From Sporodiniella umbellata (lineage: Eukaryota; Mucoromycota; Mucoromycetes; Mucorales; Rhizopodaceae), in contig JAIXMR010000053.1 of NCBI GenBank assembly GCA_025677835.1, forward strand, positions 62,001 through 126,000: a DNA stretch of 64,000 nucleotides, in the 5' to 3' direction. The notes under the pieces were generated by a model. That model had not been told where the DNA came from. It ran no database searches and saw only the letters and a list, made by a program, of their open reading frames with translations. Within the stretch, counting starts at the first letter, position 1, and the number at the start of each line of letters is the position of its first letter. Below, piece after piece: positions 20,642-34,104 of this stretch. Made by a program: the position numbers and the translations under genes.

Positions 20642-23048
20642 TTGTTATATACAAAGAAATTTTTTTTAAAAAAAAAAAAGAAAAAGAAAAAAATGAACGA
20701 AAAGAGGCCTAAAAAAAGGTAGAGACTTTATTTTTCTCTGTGAAAAACACATGGTCAAGTGGAAATTTAAATAAATAAATGAAAAAAAACCCTTATTGTA
20801 CAGTGATTTGCGTTTGAAATTCAAGATTTTGTAAACCAAATTCACTTTCTTGTGATCATTTTACTGACGTTGTACAGTCACAGCACACAGTATTTAGTCA
20901 AAGATTCTTTAGATTTCATTCAAAAAAATTGAATTAGTGTTTTGATTTCAAGATCTCTGAAGCATAATCATTGCAAATCGCAAAGGGCATAATAGAAACA
21001 AAAAGATAAGAAGTGTCGGGTGGTTATAGATCAAACAGGGAGAATTACTCCCTGCAGCAACGTGTCTTATGAAAAAAAACAATTAGCTACACATTGAATG
21101 TCCATGACCTACTTTCTATAAACACACTTTTGTAGAGTGTTTTTCGTCATTCACTGTTTGCAGCTTCGATGTTTATGTATATATACAACCTGCCATGCTG
21201 CTTGATATAACGCTGATGAATTGTATAGAAAAATTTGTTCGTGCCCCCTAAACTACCACTCAGACTTTTACTAAAAGCAAACAACACAAACACCTACTTG
21301 TATCATATATTTCGGTTCAAAGTCTGATATCTTAATATGTATATCGCCTATATATGAGATATATTGTATTATGTAGACTACAGTATGCCTTTCAAAGAAA
21401 AAGCCAACATTTAGAAGTTGTGAAGCGTACAAATAAACGAAAACGTTCTTACTGAAAGTATCCTTGAAGCAAAGCGACCTTCCTTATTCGGGAGCCTGAG
21501 AGCTGGCGTTGCACGGTTGATTGTACAAAATTTTGAAAGGAGCACTAAAAGAATACGCCCTGGCAACGATCTAACGTAGCTGCTCCGAAGCGACTGCTAC
21601 TTAGTTCTTAGAGATTTATAGTAACTCTGAACTAAGCTTTGATTACTAAATAATATGACCTATAATTGAAACAGGTAAATCATAGTTTATCGCCAGTGTT
21701 GTGGTGCTCAATAAGCAGATGCTAAAAACAAGCATATTAAATTATAAGCTGAGATAACTGTGCCTCTTGCTTCCCGAAATGTCAGTATTGAATAGACAAT
21801 ATCCCCTAGAATCGAGTTTCCAGGAGATACTGACTGAGTCGAATTCACTTTTCTGGAAAATACACGACATAACAAATATAAACCAACTGTGTTTAGGGAT
21901 AGATACTCAAAACTCTGTTGACAGGTTAAAGCCAAGCATCATTCGATAGATTATTATTGTTTTTAGTCAATCATCAACATATCGGTGATAGATTCTTTTA
22001 TTATCTTCATAAAGAAATATATAGCTTCAAAGACTACTACTATACCACCATGAAGGCTTTCTTCTACTTTTCAACTGTTCAATAATACGAGACACTTGTG
22101 TAACATTGTAAAACCAAACGATCACAAGAATACATTGCAAAACTTGAACGTAAATCGCTGTATAAACACACGAATACTTACCAATCCAATCTTTCAAAAA
22201 AAAAAAACATATACTAAGTAAATCCGCTTAGAAGTACTTAGTGATTGAACCGAAACAAAAAATAAGAAAAGAGTAACCGGAAATCTCGTGATATATAAAA
22301 GATGTATTACAAAGCGTGCTTGTGGAAAAAAACCAACTAATACAAAAAGGAAAAACAAAGAATTGATACTCAAGTATAGACACTCTAAAGTAAATAAAAA
22401 ACAACAAGTGAGAAAGATAGCATGATAGATAAAACGCGTCTGGCTAAGGAGAATAAGGTAACTTTAAACCCTAAACAATACTCCCTAGTTTCAAAATAAA
22501 AAATAAGTTACACGGCCAATCGGAGATCCATACGTAACCTTACTGCGTAATAGCAAAGCTTTATCACATAAAATAGCTTTGCGATTATAAGTACTTTGGG
22601 ATGAGTCAGATAAAAATTCAAAGGCAACGAAGTTTTTCTTTCTCAATGACAACTGCCATGACCTAATAGAATTTTTAAACGTACCAAAAAAAAAAAAAAA
22701 AATAAGGTGTGCGTCACGCAAAAAGGAATCGTAGACTATTCCTTTTTTTTTAAAAAAAAAATCCTTCCAATTTTTTGTCGCTTTAAACTGGATATAGCTT
22801 AGGCTCACTTCCTTTTAATGATGGAAATATTTTATAACGTATTTTAAGTGTAACAAACAATGGGTCTGTGCACGAATCCCCGCCTTTATAGTGTATATTT
22901 ACAAATAAATGGAGTTTTTATTGGCATTAATTGTATGAAAACGCTTTTTTGTTTTCTTGAATTGTTTTCTAAAATGTTGTAAGGATATGAATAAATGGAA
23001 CGGGAAGGGATGAAGGAAGAAATGATTTGAGCCTGTTACACGGATAAT
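20642..23048. other. Long AT-rich intergenic stretch
   Basis: About 2.4 kb between the start of the unknown membrane protein and the stop of the chitin synthase, both minus strand. Frames are short and unconvincing. T-run/A-run palindromes occur at about 20660-20680 and 22742-22760. A slightly GC-richer segment at 21470-21600 has no coding frame or tRNA fold that I can support. Confidence 0.55.
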
Positions 23049-26000
23049 TTAGAGTCGGCCTTGTAGTATATACTCAATGCTTGTATTGATAAACTCTTTT
23101 TTGGGGGTCATATCAAAGCCAAAGAAAGTAGTCAATTGCTCTCTAACTTGCTTTTTAGTGATACTCATCAGGTTGGCTGTTTGTAAAACGTTTTTGATTT
23201 CAGAGAGAATCTCGTCGTCAGTTGGAAACCCAGGTGGTAGCATTGGTTGCATACCCCCCTGAGAAAGAGGTATTGAGAACTGACTTGTGGGGCGCATATC
23301 GTATTCATGAAAATCAGGTCCAAAGCTATGGACCGACATAGCGGGAGGTCCTCGGACAGGTGCACTCATCATAAAGTCTTGAGTAGCAGCTCCGCCGTAT
23401 TCAGATCCAACCATAATCGATCCATTATAGCCTGGGGAACGCGTGCGTTTATCATATGAGCTCATATCACGATAGTAGTCATATTCTCCGGATTGACTTC
23501 CAGGCGCAGTACGTGCATCGTAAGTAGAGTGGTTTTTGGATCCATGTGTATGATAAGTTTGGCCTGTTACTCGTGTTTCTTTACTACCGGTAGATCCTGT
23601 CTCCCACAATTCTTGCTCATACACGCTCCATTTCTTCAGAGGTATCATTTTCTCATCGAATTTTTCGTCATCTGCTACAATAATTTTCTTTTGCTTTTTG
23701 TCGCCCACTACTACTCGTGTATTACCCCAAGAAAAATCGTCAAAGTGCCAGAAAGAGTAAATAGGTAAGAAGAATGAGAAGACAGGAATGGCCAATATAT
23801 AGAAAATCATCCACCCAATATGTTGCCATTGTCGCTTTAAAATAAACAAGATAGCTTGAAGACCGTACACACCTGCTAACATAGCCAAGGCTAACACAGG
23901 CAATGGTCCTGTTTTAGAGGCAATAACGTATAGCAAATAAACTAGATAAACAACAGATACTGGCAAGCTAAGGGTACCAATCAAATCAATCAAAACTACA
24001 AATCTCATAGAAAAACAACAAAAGCCGCACAAATCGGGTAAAAGTAGTACTTCAAACAGGTTGTGGATAGTTGAGTTAATCCAGCGGCGGCGTTGGGATA
24101 ACAAAACCTTCCAACGGTCAGGAGCCACTGTTTTGCATTGAGCATGGGGAGTAAATTTCATTTTGTACTGAGGAAAGTGCTTCATCATCAACGTAGTTAG
24201 GTAGCGATCTTCACCCAAATGAAGTAGATTCTTTTTATGCAAAGTGTCGACGTGATTGTCAGAGTAGTCATGAATTACTTTAGGAGAGACAATCAAGGGC
24301 TCGTTTTTTACTGGTGTCCGGATACGATACATACAGAAACATCCAGGTAAACAAGTAACTGAGCCAAAAAGTGATTCAAAAGCTTTGGCCAAGTGATGCG
24401 ATATATAGTACTCATACACCTGAATCATTGTGGTCCAAGAAATATCTTCGTTTACAAGCTTGGTTTCACCGCAAAGGCCAATAATACGGCCATCATGTAA
24501 CATACAAGAAATCATGTGGTTCAATGCATTGGAAAGCACCTCAGTGTCAGAATCCACCATCAGAATATACTCATAGAACGAAGGATTTACACCAATTACA
24601 TTTTTGATCTGATGATACATTTCGAGCTCTAAGGGTGTCATTTCACTGTCAAAGTGAACCTTATTCAAAAAATTCATACAGATCATTTGAGAATCTCGTT
24701 TTCCGCGATTACCAGGTTTAGCGCGTTCTGAAGCTTTACCAACTTTAACAATAACTACGTAAGGTACAACATGGCCCTCGCATTCGTAAAGACCAGAGTA
24801 AACTTTACCATAGTTAAGCTGTTTAGAACCCTCACCAATAGATTTGAACATAAGGGGTTCAGGGTCATTTTTAGTGTCATAGCCCAGAACATCCAGCACT
24901 ATACGTGGTGTTGGTCGATCGTTACCACTACCCATAATCATACCATCAGCAATAATAAATAGTAATTTGCGTTTGTCATCGTAGTTCATGACCGTAAGCG
25001 AGTCAATAGTCTTTTTAAGTGACTCTTCGTCTTCCGTATAGCAGGGTACTTGACATATCACAAACTTGTCATGGTCTTCCGGAGTAGGCGCTCCACCGAA
25101 TTGAAGAGCAGCCAAGAACTTAACAGCTATTACCAATACCATTAAAAGAGCGGCACAAAGCAAGAAATAGTTGGTGAACATGCAGCGAGGAGATTCACGC
25201 ATATCAACATCTCCAATGTAGAAGTAATTGTTTAAGCATGCCATATTTTGCTCCTGCTGTTCAGGAGACATCGATCCCTTATATTGATTCCATTTGTCAG
25301 TAGCATCTGTACCACTAAATTTGGTAAAGATTTCCTCTACTGAATTATGCAAAAAGTGATAATCTGACGAAGTTGATCCTGAATCATAAGTTTTGGCAGT
25401 ACTCATATAATCATTGATATCGTAGACTTTGCCATTGATAGCCAATGCCAATCGGCTCCATCCTTGATAGTCAGCATACAACTGAGAGACGGGGATGACA
25501 AGCTTTCCTTTTTTGTAAAGAGACATGGTAGGCAAGAAATAGTTCCAATACCAAGCAGGGTCTGACATTTTGCTAAAAGTAGGTATCGGGTTTTGATCTC
25601 CGGAAGAATGAACAAAAGTAAGCATAGTAGTGCTTACATTAGGCGTGATTTTGATTGTGGGAGAGTTTACTAAGCCCTTACAGGCCATGGTTAAAGGGGG
25701 AGGAATGGAAGCAGAGACATCCAGGCCACCTACTTGGTCCATCAACTCGGGAGAAGCAACGTTTCCTGAAGCGCCATGCTGCGTTCTTGCAAAACTGGTT
25801 ACATCATAAACAATACCACGCACGCTGAGATACAGGTCATCAGGTAAAGCGTGAGCACCCACATTAGCAGTAGAGTACATGTTTCGAGTACCAGGGCATA
25901 TGACCTCACCCAGACCAACAATTACAAAAATGGTAATACCAGAGAAAAAAAAGATGAGTATACATAAAGCTACTTTTTCACGCCACGCCATTTGAACATC

Positions 26001-28818
26001 CTCGCGTTTCATTTTGCCGAACCAGCGTAAGAAGGGTGAGGGGATCCACCAAGTCATAAGCCACACTACTCGTACCCACCAGATGCGTACTGAAGTAATC
26101 GGCACTTCTTCTACTGATTCATGCTGTGGTTGATGATAATCTTCTACCATCTTGCTCATATCCATATTGGGACCAAACCTAAGGAGTCAAGAAGACGTAA
26201 GGCGTAAGATAAACAAAAATAAAAGTGTATAGTTGAGTAAGGATACAACTTACCCGTCAGATATGTTCATGCCGCCCCATTCAGACTCTTCTCCCCATTG
26301 ACTTCCGTCCATCTGCTTAAGACCATCATCGCTCTCTACATAGCTTGCTGCATCTTCAAACATACGAGGGTTTGTATAACCCATAGGTGATATGTACTTC
26401 TCCTCCTGGTAATAGTCCTGAACAGGAGTATCGTGCATAATCCCCTGTTTGGCTTCTTTTGCACGTTCGCGTTCTTCTTTTTCTGCGGCCCGTAAACCGT
26501 CTTCCAATTCCTTCCATGTATCGTAGGCAATCCAAATCATCTCATGCCCTACAAAAACCTGTGTATCGACCCAATTCATTATAGACTTGATATCCTGCAC
26601 TTGGGCCTTTTCGGATTTGCCAAGGGAAATGTTTAGCGATACTACGAGACGCTGATAGCGCACCAAAAATTCGTTAAAGGTCAAGTAATTAGCATAATCC
26701 ACTCCTAAACAAAGCTCGGGTAGCAAAAACGAGCGCACTTGGGTTTTTACTCGTTTTAGATCAAAAAGATTTGGTGCCTGTGTATCATTAGGTCTGATAT
26801 GAACAATTTGGTATAGGCGAGTTTCTGACATTGTAAGTGACAGGTCACGCAATGTCAGATAGAGCTGGTCCATAACAGTAGTGACTTGCATGCTTTCATA
26901 AACTCCGTCTTCAGTCTTGACTTCCTCTTCTTCGCGCCGTTTATTCTTTTTCATACTTGGTGCTCGTGTGGGCTTTGATGTCAGCTGTGCTTTAACAATG
27001 GTTCTATCGTCTTTGGGGTGCGACTCAGTCGCCATGGCTGCGCTTTCAAATAAACTGGAAACAAAAGCGTTGGTACTGTTATCTTTTAAAAGACTGACAA
27101 AGTCAGGGGAAAGATCGTCCAAGTTTTTTTCCAAGAAAGAATCTACAGTGTAGTGGGTTGTACCAGAGAAGTGATTGATGCCAAATGAGTAAGCATGTGT
27201 AGATTTGGCAAAAGAAGTATGAGTGCCATGAATGCGCTGTACATTAGCCAGGAAGTTGGCATTAGTTGCATCTGTAGCTCCTGTTTGGTATTTTGCACAG
27301 TCTCGGTCCATTAAACCAACGATACCTCCAAGCCCTAATGCTGCCGAAGATTTGACTCGCGTCTGTTCATGTTCTTGCTCTTTCCCCATTAATAGCTCAA
27401 GGCAGTCCCAAGCCTCTACTTGAACAGTAGGGAGAATGATTCCATCGCGTGCCATGAGAAAGTTTAGACCTACATTAGGGTCGAAACGCTTGTCAATTAC
27501 AAATTGATGAACACGCTCATTGGCGAAATTTGCACAAAATTCTTCAAAGCCATTAGATTTGAAATTTTGAAAACCAAATTGATCTAAAATGCCCACAAAG
27601 TTAGCTGGTTCGCCTCCGCTATAGCAAAGTTTGGTATTGAGAGATTCCACAAGGTAAAGAAAAAGCACATGGTAAAGGGCTCGAGCTAATGCGTCTCGCT
27701 GTTCAATAGCGCCTTGTGTATTGAGAAACATGGTGCAAAGCTCTTTTCGAATTAGTCTAAGTTTATAGGTGAGCGACTGCTCAAGTTTAGAAGGGGAGAC
27801 GCCAAGCATGAGAGCAACGACTTCCAGAGTATCGTTATTGCGAACACAGCATGCTTCTTGTGTCTGTTGTAAGCTATCATTATCTCCTTGAAATTGGAGG
27901 TTACCAATATGTAAGATAGCAGACAAGAGTTGGAATATCTGTGTAACCATCTTTGCTTTAAAGCCACATATCTTGAAGGCGCTTTTCAGGTCAGCAAATG
28001 CAACCTCATCCTCAGGCTGACATATAGCTTTAGACTGGGCAAGATAATGAAAAGTCTCTGGCAAAAAATTTATATGAAGAGCGGTCTGCTCTTCAGTACT
28101 CGTGCCCGCAAACAATGAATAAAATACATTGAAAGACCGCTCGTCTTTAGGCACTTGTGTGACTCGAAACTTGTCAAAGGCATATGTGAGAGTCTTTGTG
28201 CCTAGAATACGTCCACGTTCAGAGAATTGTAGTTCTTGAAAAACACCAAACTTTGAGGCTGAGTTATTTTGAGATGTTTTTGAGTGACCAAATGCTGTCA
28301 GTATGGTTTGAGCGTTTTTTATCTGAGAGGCAAGTTTTGTTTCCTTCTTTGAATGTGTAGACAATAGCAATAGTTGTTGGAACAAATGTAACCGAGTTGT
28401 ACTTTTTCCTGAGCCAGTAATACCACTATTTAATTTTCAGTGTCTTGATTTAGCACATTTGGAAGCTTTCTCCTAAACAAAACAGCTTTTATTTTTACCT
28501 TAATATAATACTCTGATCTTCGCCAGTTCTTCGCATATGAAAATATACTCTAGCAGCCAAATCATATACATGGGGTTGCATAAAAGGCTTACTCTCAGCA
28601 ATGTTTCTATAGCCAATATCCGCGTAAGAGTTCAATGTCGCATCGTTTAATATTTCCAAAGGTTGATATGGATTTACGACAACCAAACAAGAATAGCCTA
28701 ATCGGGTATAAGGTTGATTATGATTGAATCGACTCTGTAATAAATGCGATATGCCATCTTCAGACGGTGGGGGAGAGATTCCCAAGTGTGTAAGGTCTAT
28801 ACGTGATTCGTCTTGCAT
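23049..28818 (-). CDS. Chitin synthase with N-terminal myosin motor-like domain (class V/VII type)
   Basis: Three exons (28818-28499, 28425-26254, 26178-23049) give 1873 residues. The protein polymerises UDP-GlcNAc into chitin at the plasma membrane of growing tips. N-terminal half: myosin head with P-loop GITGSGKST formed exactly across intron 1, switch I NNSASKFG and switch II LDQFGFQNF. Middle: two membrane segments and cytochrome-b5-like stretches (VRGIVYDVTSF, INGKVYDINDY). C-terminal half: family 2 glycosyltransferase with VDSDTE, the acceptor-site region PGCFCMYR, GEDRYLT and the QRRRW signature (near residue 1525), then several membrane helices and a DEK-type C-terminal domain ending EYILQGRL. 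The motor nucleotide motifs look intact. It is divergent from the remodeller gene across about 520 bp. Confidence 0.96.
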
Positions 28819-29341
28819 TTCTGTATACTTGAACAGAGAAAAGAGCGAGAGAGAAAGAGACGAAAAGGTTAGATTTTTCAAATAAAGGCTCCTTAAATAT
28901 TCCTTTTAGTCAACCACTATTTATAAATAATACTGCCCCTCATCCTCCTTTCCCTCATATATATATTTTTTTTTTTTTTTTTTTAGCAAACTCACCCACA
29001 CCTTTCCACTAATATATAGATTTGGATACATGCACTCTTTTCTCTTTTTCCCCTTATTTTCTGCCTTGTTCCAGATCTCTGTATAAATACTCTCTAGCCA
29101 ATTGAAGCAGCTTGGTCCCTACCCCTCTACTTTCTCCTTTTTTTTTGGGTCAGAATTAATCAAGAAGTTTGATTTTATTGTCTTTTTTTTTTTTGTGACT
29201 ATGGACCAGCCAATTTTTTTTCTTTTCATCATTTTTTTTTTAGTGTATCAATAGTCTTTCCTCTGTTTTTTTTTTTGTTTTGTTTTGTTTTATCTCTCAG
29301 TAACCCCTTCCTTTGCTCCCCTTTTCTAAACAGCTTTATTA
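28819..29341. promoter_or_regulatory. Divergent promoter region, chitin synthase / Mit1-like remodeller
   Basis: About 520 bp between two start codons on opposite strands. The plus strand is pyrimidine-rich throughout (CTTTCC, CCTTTCCCTC, long T runs near 28966-28984, 29180-29193 and 29265-29283), which puts T-rich leader sequence on the coding strand of the remodeller. TATAAAT-like elements occur near 28921 and 29082. Confidence 0.6.
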
Positions 29342-32300
29342 ATGGAAGACATCAAAAAAATATCGAGAAAGGTTGCCTTTAAATCCAATTATAAACCAAA
29401 AAAAAAAAAAAAAAAGATACTGGTCTCTAGCAGTTCTATTAATTTTTTTTATTTTCGTCTCATCAATAAGGAATTCCTTGAAAAATACAAGCCAATTGGT
29501 CTTACATCTCTACAAAACTGGCAGTACAAACCTTCTGTTCGACGTATACTGAAGCGTAAAACAAACGGCCGAGAAACGACTTACGATATACAGTTCGTAA
29601 ACAATCAAATAGCAAATGCAAGTGTTTGCTGTACAAACAAATCAAACAGTAAGAAAAGCTAAGTACCTTTGATTTAGGTCCCTGGTCATTCAATTGAAAC
29701 AATATATCCTGAACTGATACAAAGCTTTGAAAAAGAGATCCGATCTAACACAAACAACTTAAAACCAGTTCGCACAAAGACTTCAGATTCATCAGACGGC
29801 TCATCGTACAACTCAGAAAGCAATGATGATATTGACGAAGCGGATAGTGAGGGGATTGATTCTGAAGATTCTCAATCCGAAAATGAGGATGCGACCAATC
29901 TTTCGAGAAAAACACGTAGCGGACGCGTAAAAGCAGTACCCAAATCTTTCCAACAGGAATTCTATCCAACATTCGACATTGGCAAAAAACCAATAAACAT
30001 CAAGCCTCGCCATATACCTCTTTATTCCAACGAAACGATTGAATGCCATTCACAAAAGTGTTTCCGTTGTTTTAAAGGCGGTCTCCCAAATGGATCGAAC
30101 GGAACTGCCGTTAGCGTACTCTGTGGACCAACTGTAAGCAGACATCGTCTGCTACTCTGCAAAACATGCTCACTAGTCTGCCATAACAACTGCTTACCGG
30201 CTTTGTGTAAACAATCTTTTGATAGCGAAGGCAATTACAACTGTGCAAAGTGCAGGATAAGTACCGACTGCTCCGGATGCCACGAAAAGCTCCTCAAAAA
30301 CAGCCAAAAAGTAGTTTTTCGTTGTACTACGTGTCTTAGAGGCTATCATTCTAAATGTATTAAGAACGGTTCAGACGACGGTAGCAGATGTCAGGATTGC
30401 ATTTATTATGACGGCAAACAAGCTACGAGGATAGTCGCTAAGAAAACCGATGAAAAGGGTGAGGAGCTGTTGATCCTATGGAAAGGTCAGTCATTTCGTC
30501 ACGTGAGCTGGGTTCCGTCTTCGTGGTTCAAAGCGCGGCACGCTTCTTTGTACAAAAATTATGAGAAAAAATATGGAGATGAAGATACTCCTATCAAGAG
30601 AGGAAGATACTTCCCTATAGAGTGGACAATCATTGAAAGAATTCTAAATGTGGAGTGGGAAGATAAAAAGAGTATGATTCCAAAAAAAGTACTCGCTGTA
30701 TATAAAGACACTGGTTACGATGAAGGTAATTTGTCTTGTGTGTAGAACGTATTTGATGTAAACGTACTTTTTAGCCCTGTGGGATGATCTACCCACAGAA
30801 AATGAACCTGAAGCATATACTGCTTATCAAATGGCATTTGAAAGATATATACGTGCAACAAAAGTAAAACCTCCTCAGAAAATGAAGCAGTTGGTCGCTG
30901 AAATTCGAAAGGCAGCTGATACTGAGAACTATGCCTCTCACGAACTGAAGGTGCAGCCCAAGTACATGGATGGCGGTATTTTAATGCCGCACCAAATGGA
31001 AGCCTTAAAGTAAAATCCTAGAAAAACTGAACTTGACACTACAATGTAAAAACTCAACCCAACGCTTTATATATATACATATATACATAGCTGGCTACTG
31101 TTTCAATGGGAAAAGCAACAACCGTGTGTGTTAGCAGACGATATGGGTCTAGGAAAAACCATTCAAATCATATCGTTTCTTTACGTTCTTTTTAGAAAGT
31201 ATAACATATATCCGTTTATTATTGTTGTCCCCAACAGCACTGCCACAAACTGGGTTCGCGAATTTCAAAAATGGGCACCTGATATGGCGGTAGTGCCTTT
31301 TTTTGGTATGAGCGCTAGTCGTCATTTAGCTTTGGAAAATGAAATTTTCGACTCAAATCAGAATTTAAAGTGCCATGCGATTGTTGCTACCTATGAGGCT
31401 GTACTTGAGCCCTCCAAGCTTCAAAAAATATTCTGGCCTGTGATGATAGTGGATGAGTCACAACGCTTAAAAAATGACGAATCATATTTATTTAAGGCGC
31501 TAAATGGGTTCAATAAGGACCAATCAGTGTTATTGACTGGCACACCTCTCCAAAACAACCTAAGGGAACTCTTCAACATCATGCACTTTATTCGGCCTAA
31601 AGATTTTCATGGAGAACAAGCTGAAGACTACTCAAATATGTCGCGTAGTCAAGTTGATGAATTGCACGGGAGGTTGCGACCGTATTTCTTGAGAAGAACA
31701 AAAGAGGAAATTCTTAAAACACTGCCTCCTAAACACGAAATAATCGTACCACTATCAATGAGTCCTCTACAAAAAGAGGTTTACAAATCGTGCCTAAGCC
31801 GTGATATTGAAAGCATCTTGGGTACAACTAATTACAAGCGATCCAAAGGACTCACCTCAATATTTATGAATCTTCGCAAAACACTGAACCACCCGTTTTT
31901 GATTGACGGCGTAGAAACGCCTTGTAGTAGCGCTCAAGAAACACAACAAGCTATGATTGATGCATGCGAAAAACTCAAGTTCTTCCATCAAATGCTACCC
32001 AAGTTACGAGCTAAGGGTCACCGCGTTCTTTTGTTCTCAACTATGACACGTGCTTTGGATATTATTGATGATTACTTGACACACGAGGAAATTGATTTTG
32101 TTCGACTTGATGGCACAGACAGTGAAAGGGATCGTGTGCGTAGTATAGATGCTTTTAATGCCCCTAAATCTAAGCTCGATGTCTTTTTACTGTCCACGCG
32201 TGCAGGTGGTGTAGGTATCAATTTAGCCACCGCAGATACAGTGATTATTTGGGACTCAGACTTCAATCCCTATGCGGATCTGCAGGCGATTGGTCGCGCC

Positions 32301-33620
32301 CATCGGATTGGTCAGACAAAAATGGTGCTCATCTATCGTTTCATGACACGTCTTTCAGTTGAAGAGCGGATATTACAAATCGGGAGGAAGAAGATGGCGC
32401 TGGAACATGTTGTTGTAGAAAAGATGTCAACTCTAGAAGAGGACACAGTGGACGATATTGAATCCATTCTAAAATTTGGCGCTCAAGCTCTTTTTGATGA
32501 CGATGACTCTGCGGACATTACATATGACTCTGCAGCTATAGAACGCCTGCTAGACCGTGACCAATATAAAGCCTTGGCTGAAGCACAAAAAGAAAGAGAC
32601 ATTGAAGAGTCTAAGAATAGCTCAGGTGCCTTAAGCTTCGGCAATGCCAGAGTATGGAAAGCTGAAGGAGGTGTAGAAGAGTTGGCAGATAAAGAAGCAG
32701 ACCAAGGCACACATGACGATTTCTGGGAAAAATTTCTATTAAAGAAGCAAGAAGAAGCAAAGAAAAAAAAAGCAGAGAAACTGCTCCACGATCAGAGCCT
32801 GGGAAGAGGTGCAAGAAAGAGAGCTAAAGTATCGTATAGCGAAAAAGAAGCAGCAGCAGAAGCAAAAAGACAAAGAGGGTTAGTGTTAGAGCAAGATGAT
32901 GACTATAAGCTCAGCGATACTGAAGACCAGGACCCAATAGAGGAGATTGAAGAAACCCAATTGATTGAAGATACAAACCTTAGAGAGGAGATAAACGATA
33001 TCACCAATAATAATAAGCCAACCAAGTCTCGCAAAGAACCGAGTAAAGAAAAACGTTTGGGAAGACCTCGCAAGAAACCAGTGGTTGTTCAGCCGCCCAA
33101 ACTTTTAATCAGTAGACAGTACTCGGATCAGTTAACTGCCACAATCAATACAATCTTTGAAAATCACTGTAAAGCAGCAGCTGATTATATGATCGAATGT
33201 GGCCGAAATGGTATGCCTTCAGATTTCTGTGAAAACAATGTAAAAGCGGGTGTTAGTCGACTCCTTCAGACTTTACACGGCGAATTTACCAGGTCAATAG
33301 ATGTAGAAAGATCAAGTATGATAGAAGCAGGAACACCTGTGGAAACCATCGAAGGATATATTCAAACGAAGAGTGAAATTTTTGATCGCATTATTTGTAG
33401 TTCGGTTATTAATTTTGACAGCTGGAGAGTTAGTAATCAGCAAATGTTTCTTGCTTTAGGAATCCACTCACGTAACCCAGTGCATACCCCTAACTCACAA
33501 ACCATTGTCGTTGAGCCCGAGCCTTCTCCTCAAAACAGCACAGGTATTAGGATTATACACGATCGGAATTCCTCCGGATCGTCAGAAAACTATACTACGG
33601 CTAATAAAAACGTATTGTAA
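29342..33620 (+). CDS. SNF2-family chromatin remodeller with PHD fingers, Mit1/CHD3-like
   Basis: Four exons (29342-29596, 29678-30725, 30775-31009, 31091-33620) give 1355 residues. Order: a basic N-terminus with a Lys run, an acidic Ser-rich stretch with KTRSGR, a Cys-rich PHD-type region (about 205-280), a second PHD-type finger (CSGCHEKL ... CTTCLRGYHSKC, about 285-330), a chromodomain-like block (ELLILWKGQSFRHVSWVP), then the helicase: Walker A ADDMGLGKT, motif II region VDESQRLKN, LTGTPLQNN, the C-lobe with STRAGGVGINLATAD and QAIGRAHRIGQT, and a basic/acidic tail. The layout matches Mi-2/CHD3 and S. pombe Mit1, the SHREC nucleosome remodeller of heterochromatin. Motif II reads DESQ, not DEAH. 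The first exon (start, Lys run) is less certain. Confidence 0.9.
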
Positions 33621-34070
33621 GGTGTTTGACTTTTTTTTTTTATCTACGCGCTTTATTTCAAATTTGAGTCTATTTAGCTTTATGTATATATATATATATA
33701 TATATATAAAAGCCAATGTCCTTTTCAAAAGCGGTATCGTATGTTTGTGTATAACCTGTATTGTAAACGCGACATACTTTTGCGATATTGTAAAGATCCT
33801 TGGTACCGTGCCTAGCCTTCTATTGTCAAATATAACTTCTTTTTATAACTGCTTTGATAGATGACTCTTGTACAAAACTCAGATTCACAAGCAAAATATG
33901 CAAACTGTGCCTTTGGATACAACGTTAAAAGCAAAAGACAATTTTAGAGCTATTTACAAGCACTTTTGAAAAATGTTAAACTACAAGAACTAAACATGCT
34001 TTTAAGCCAAATCTGTTGTTCATTTTCTTTTTGTATATTGAATTTGATTTGTAAAAAAAAAAAGGCCCTG

Positions 34071-34104
<34 letters not shown>

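Noticed and set aside
22491..22808. 105-codon minus-strand frame
   Set aside because: It is interrupted by poly-Phe and poly-Lys homopolymer runs and has no motif.
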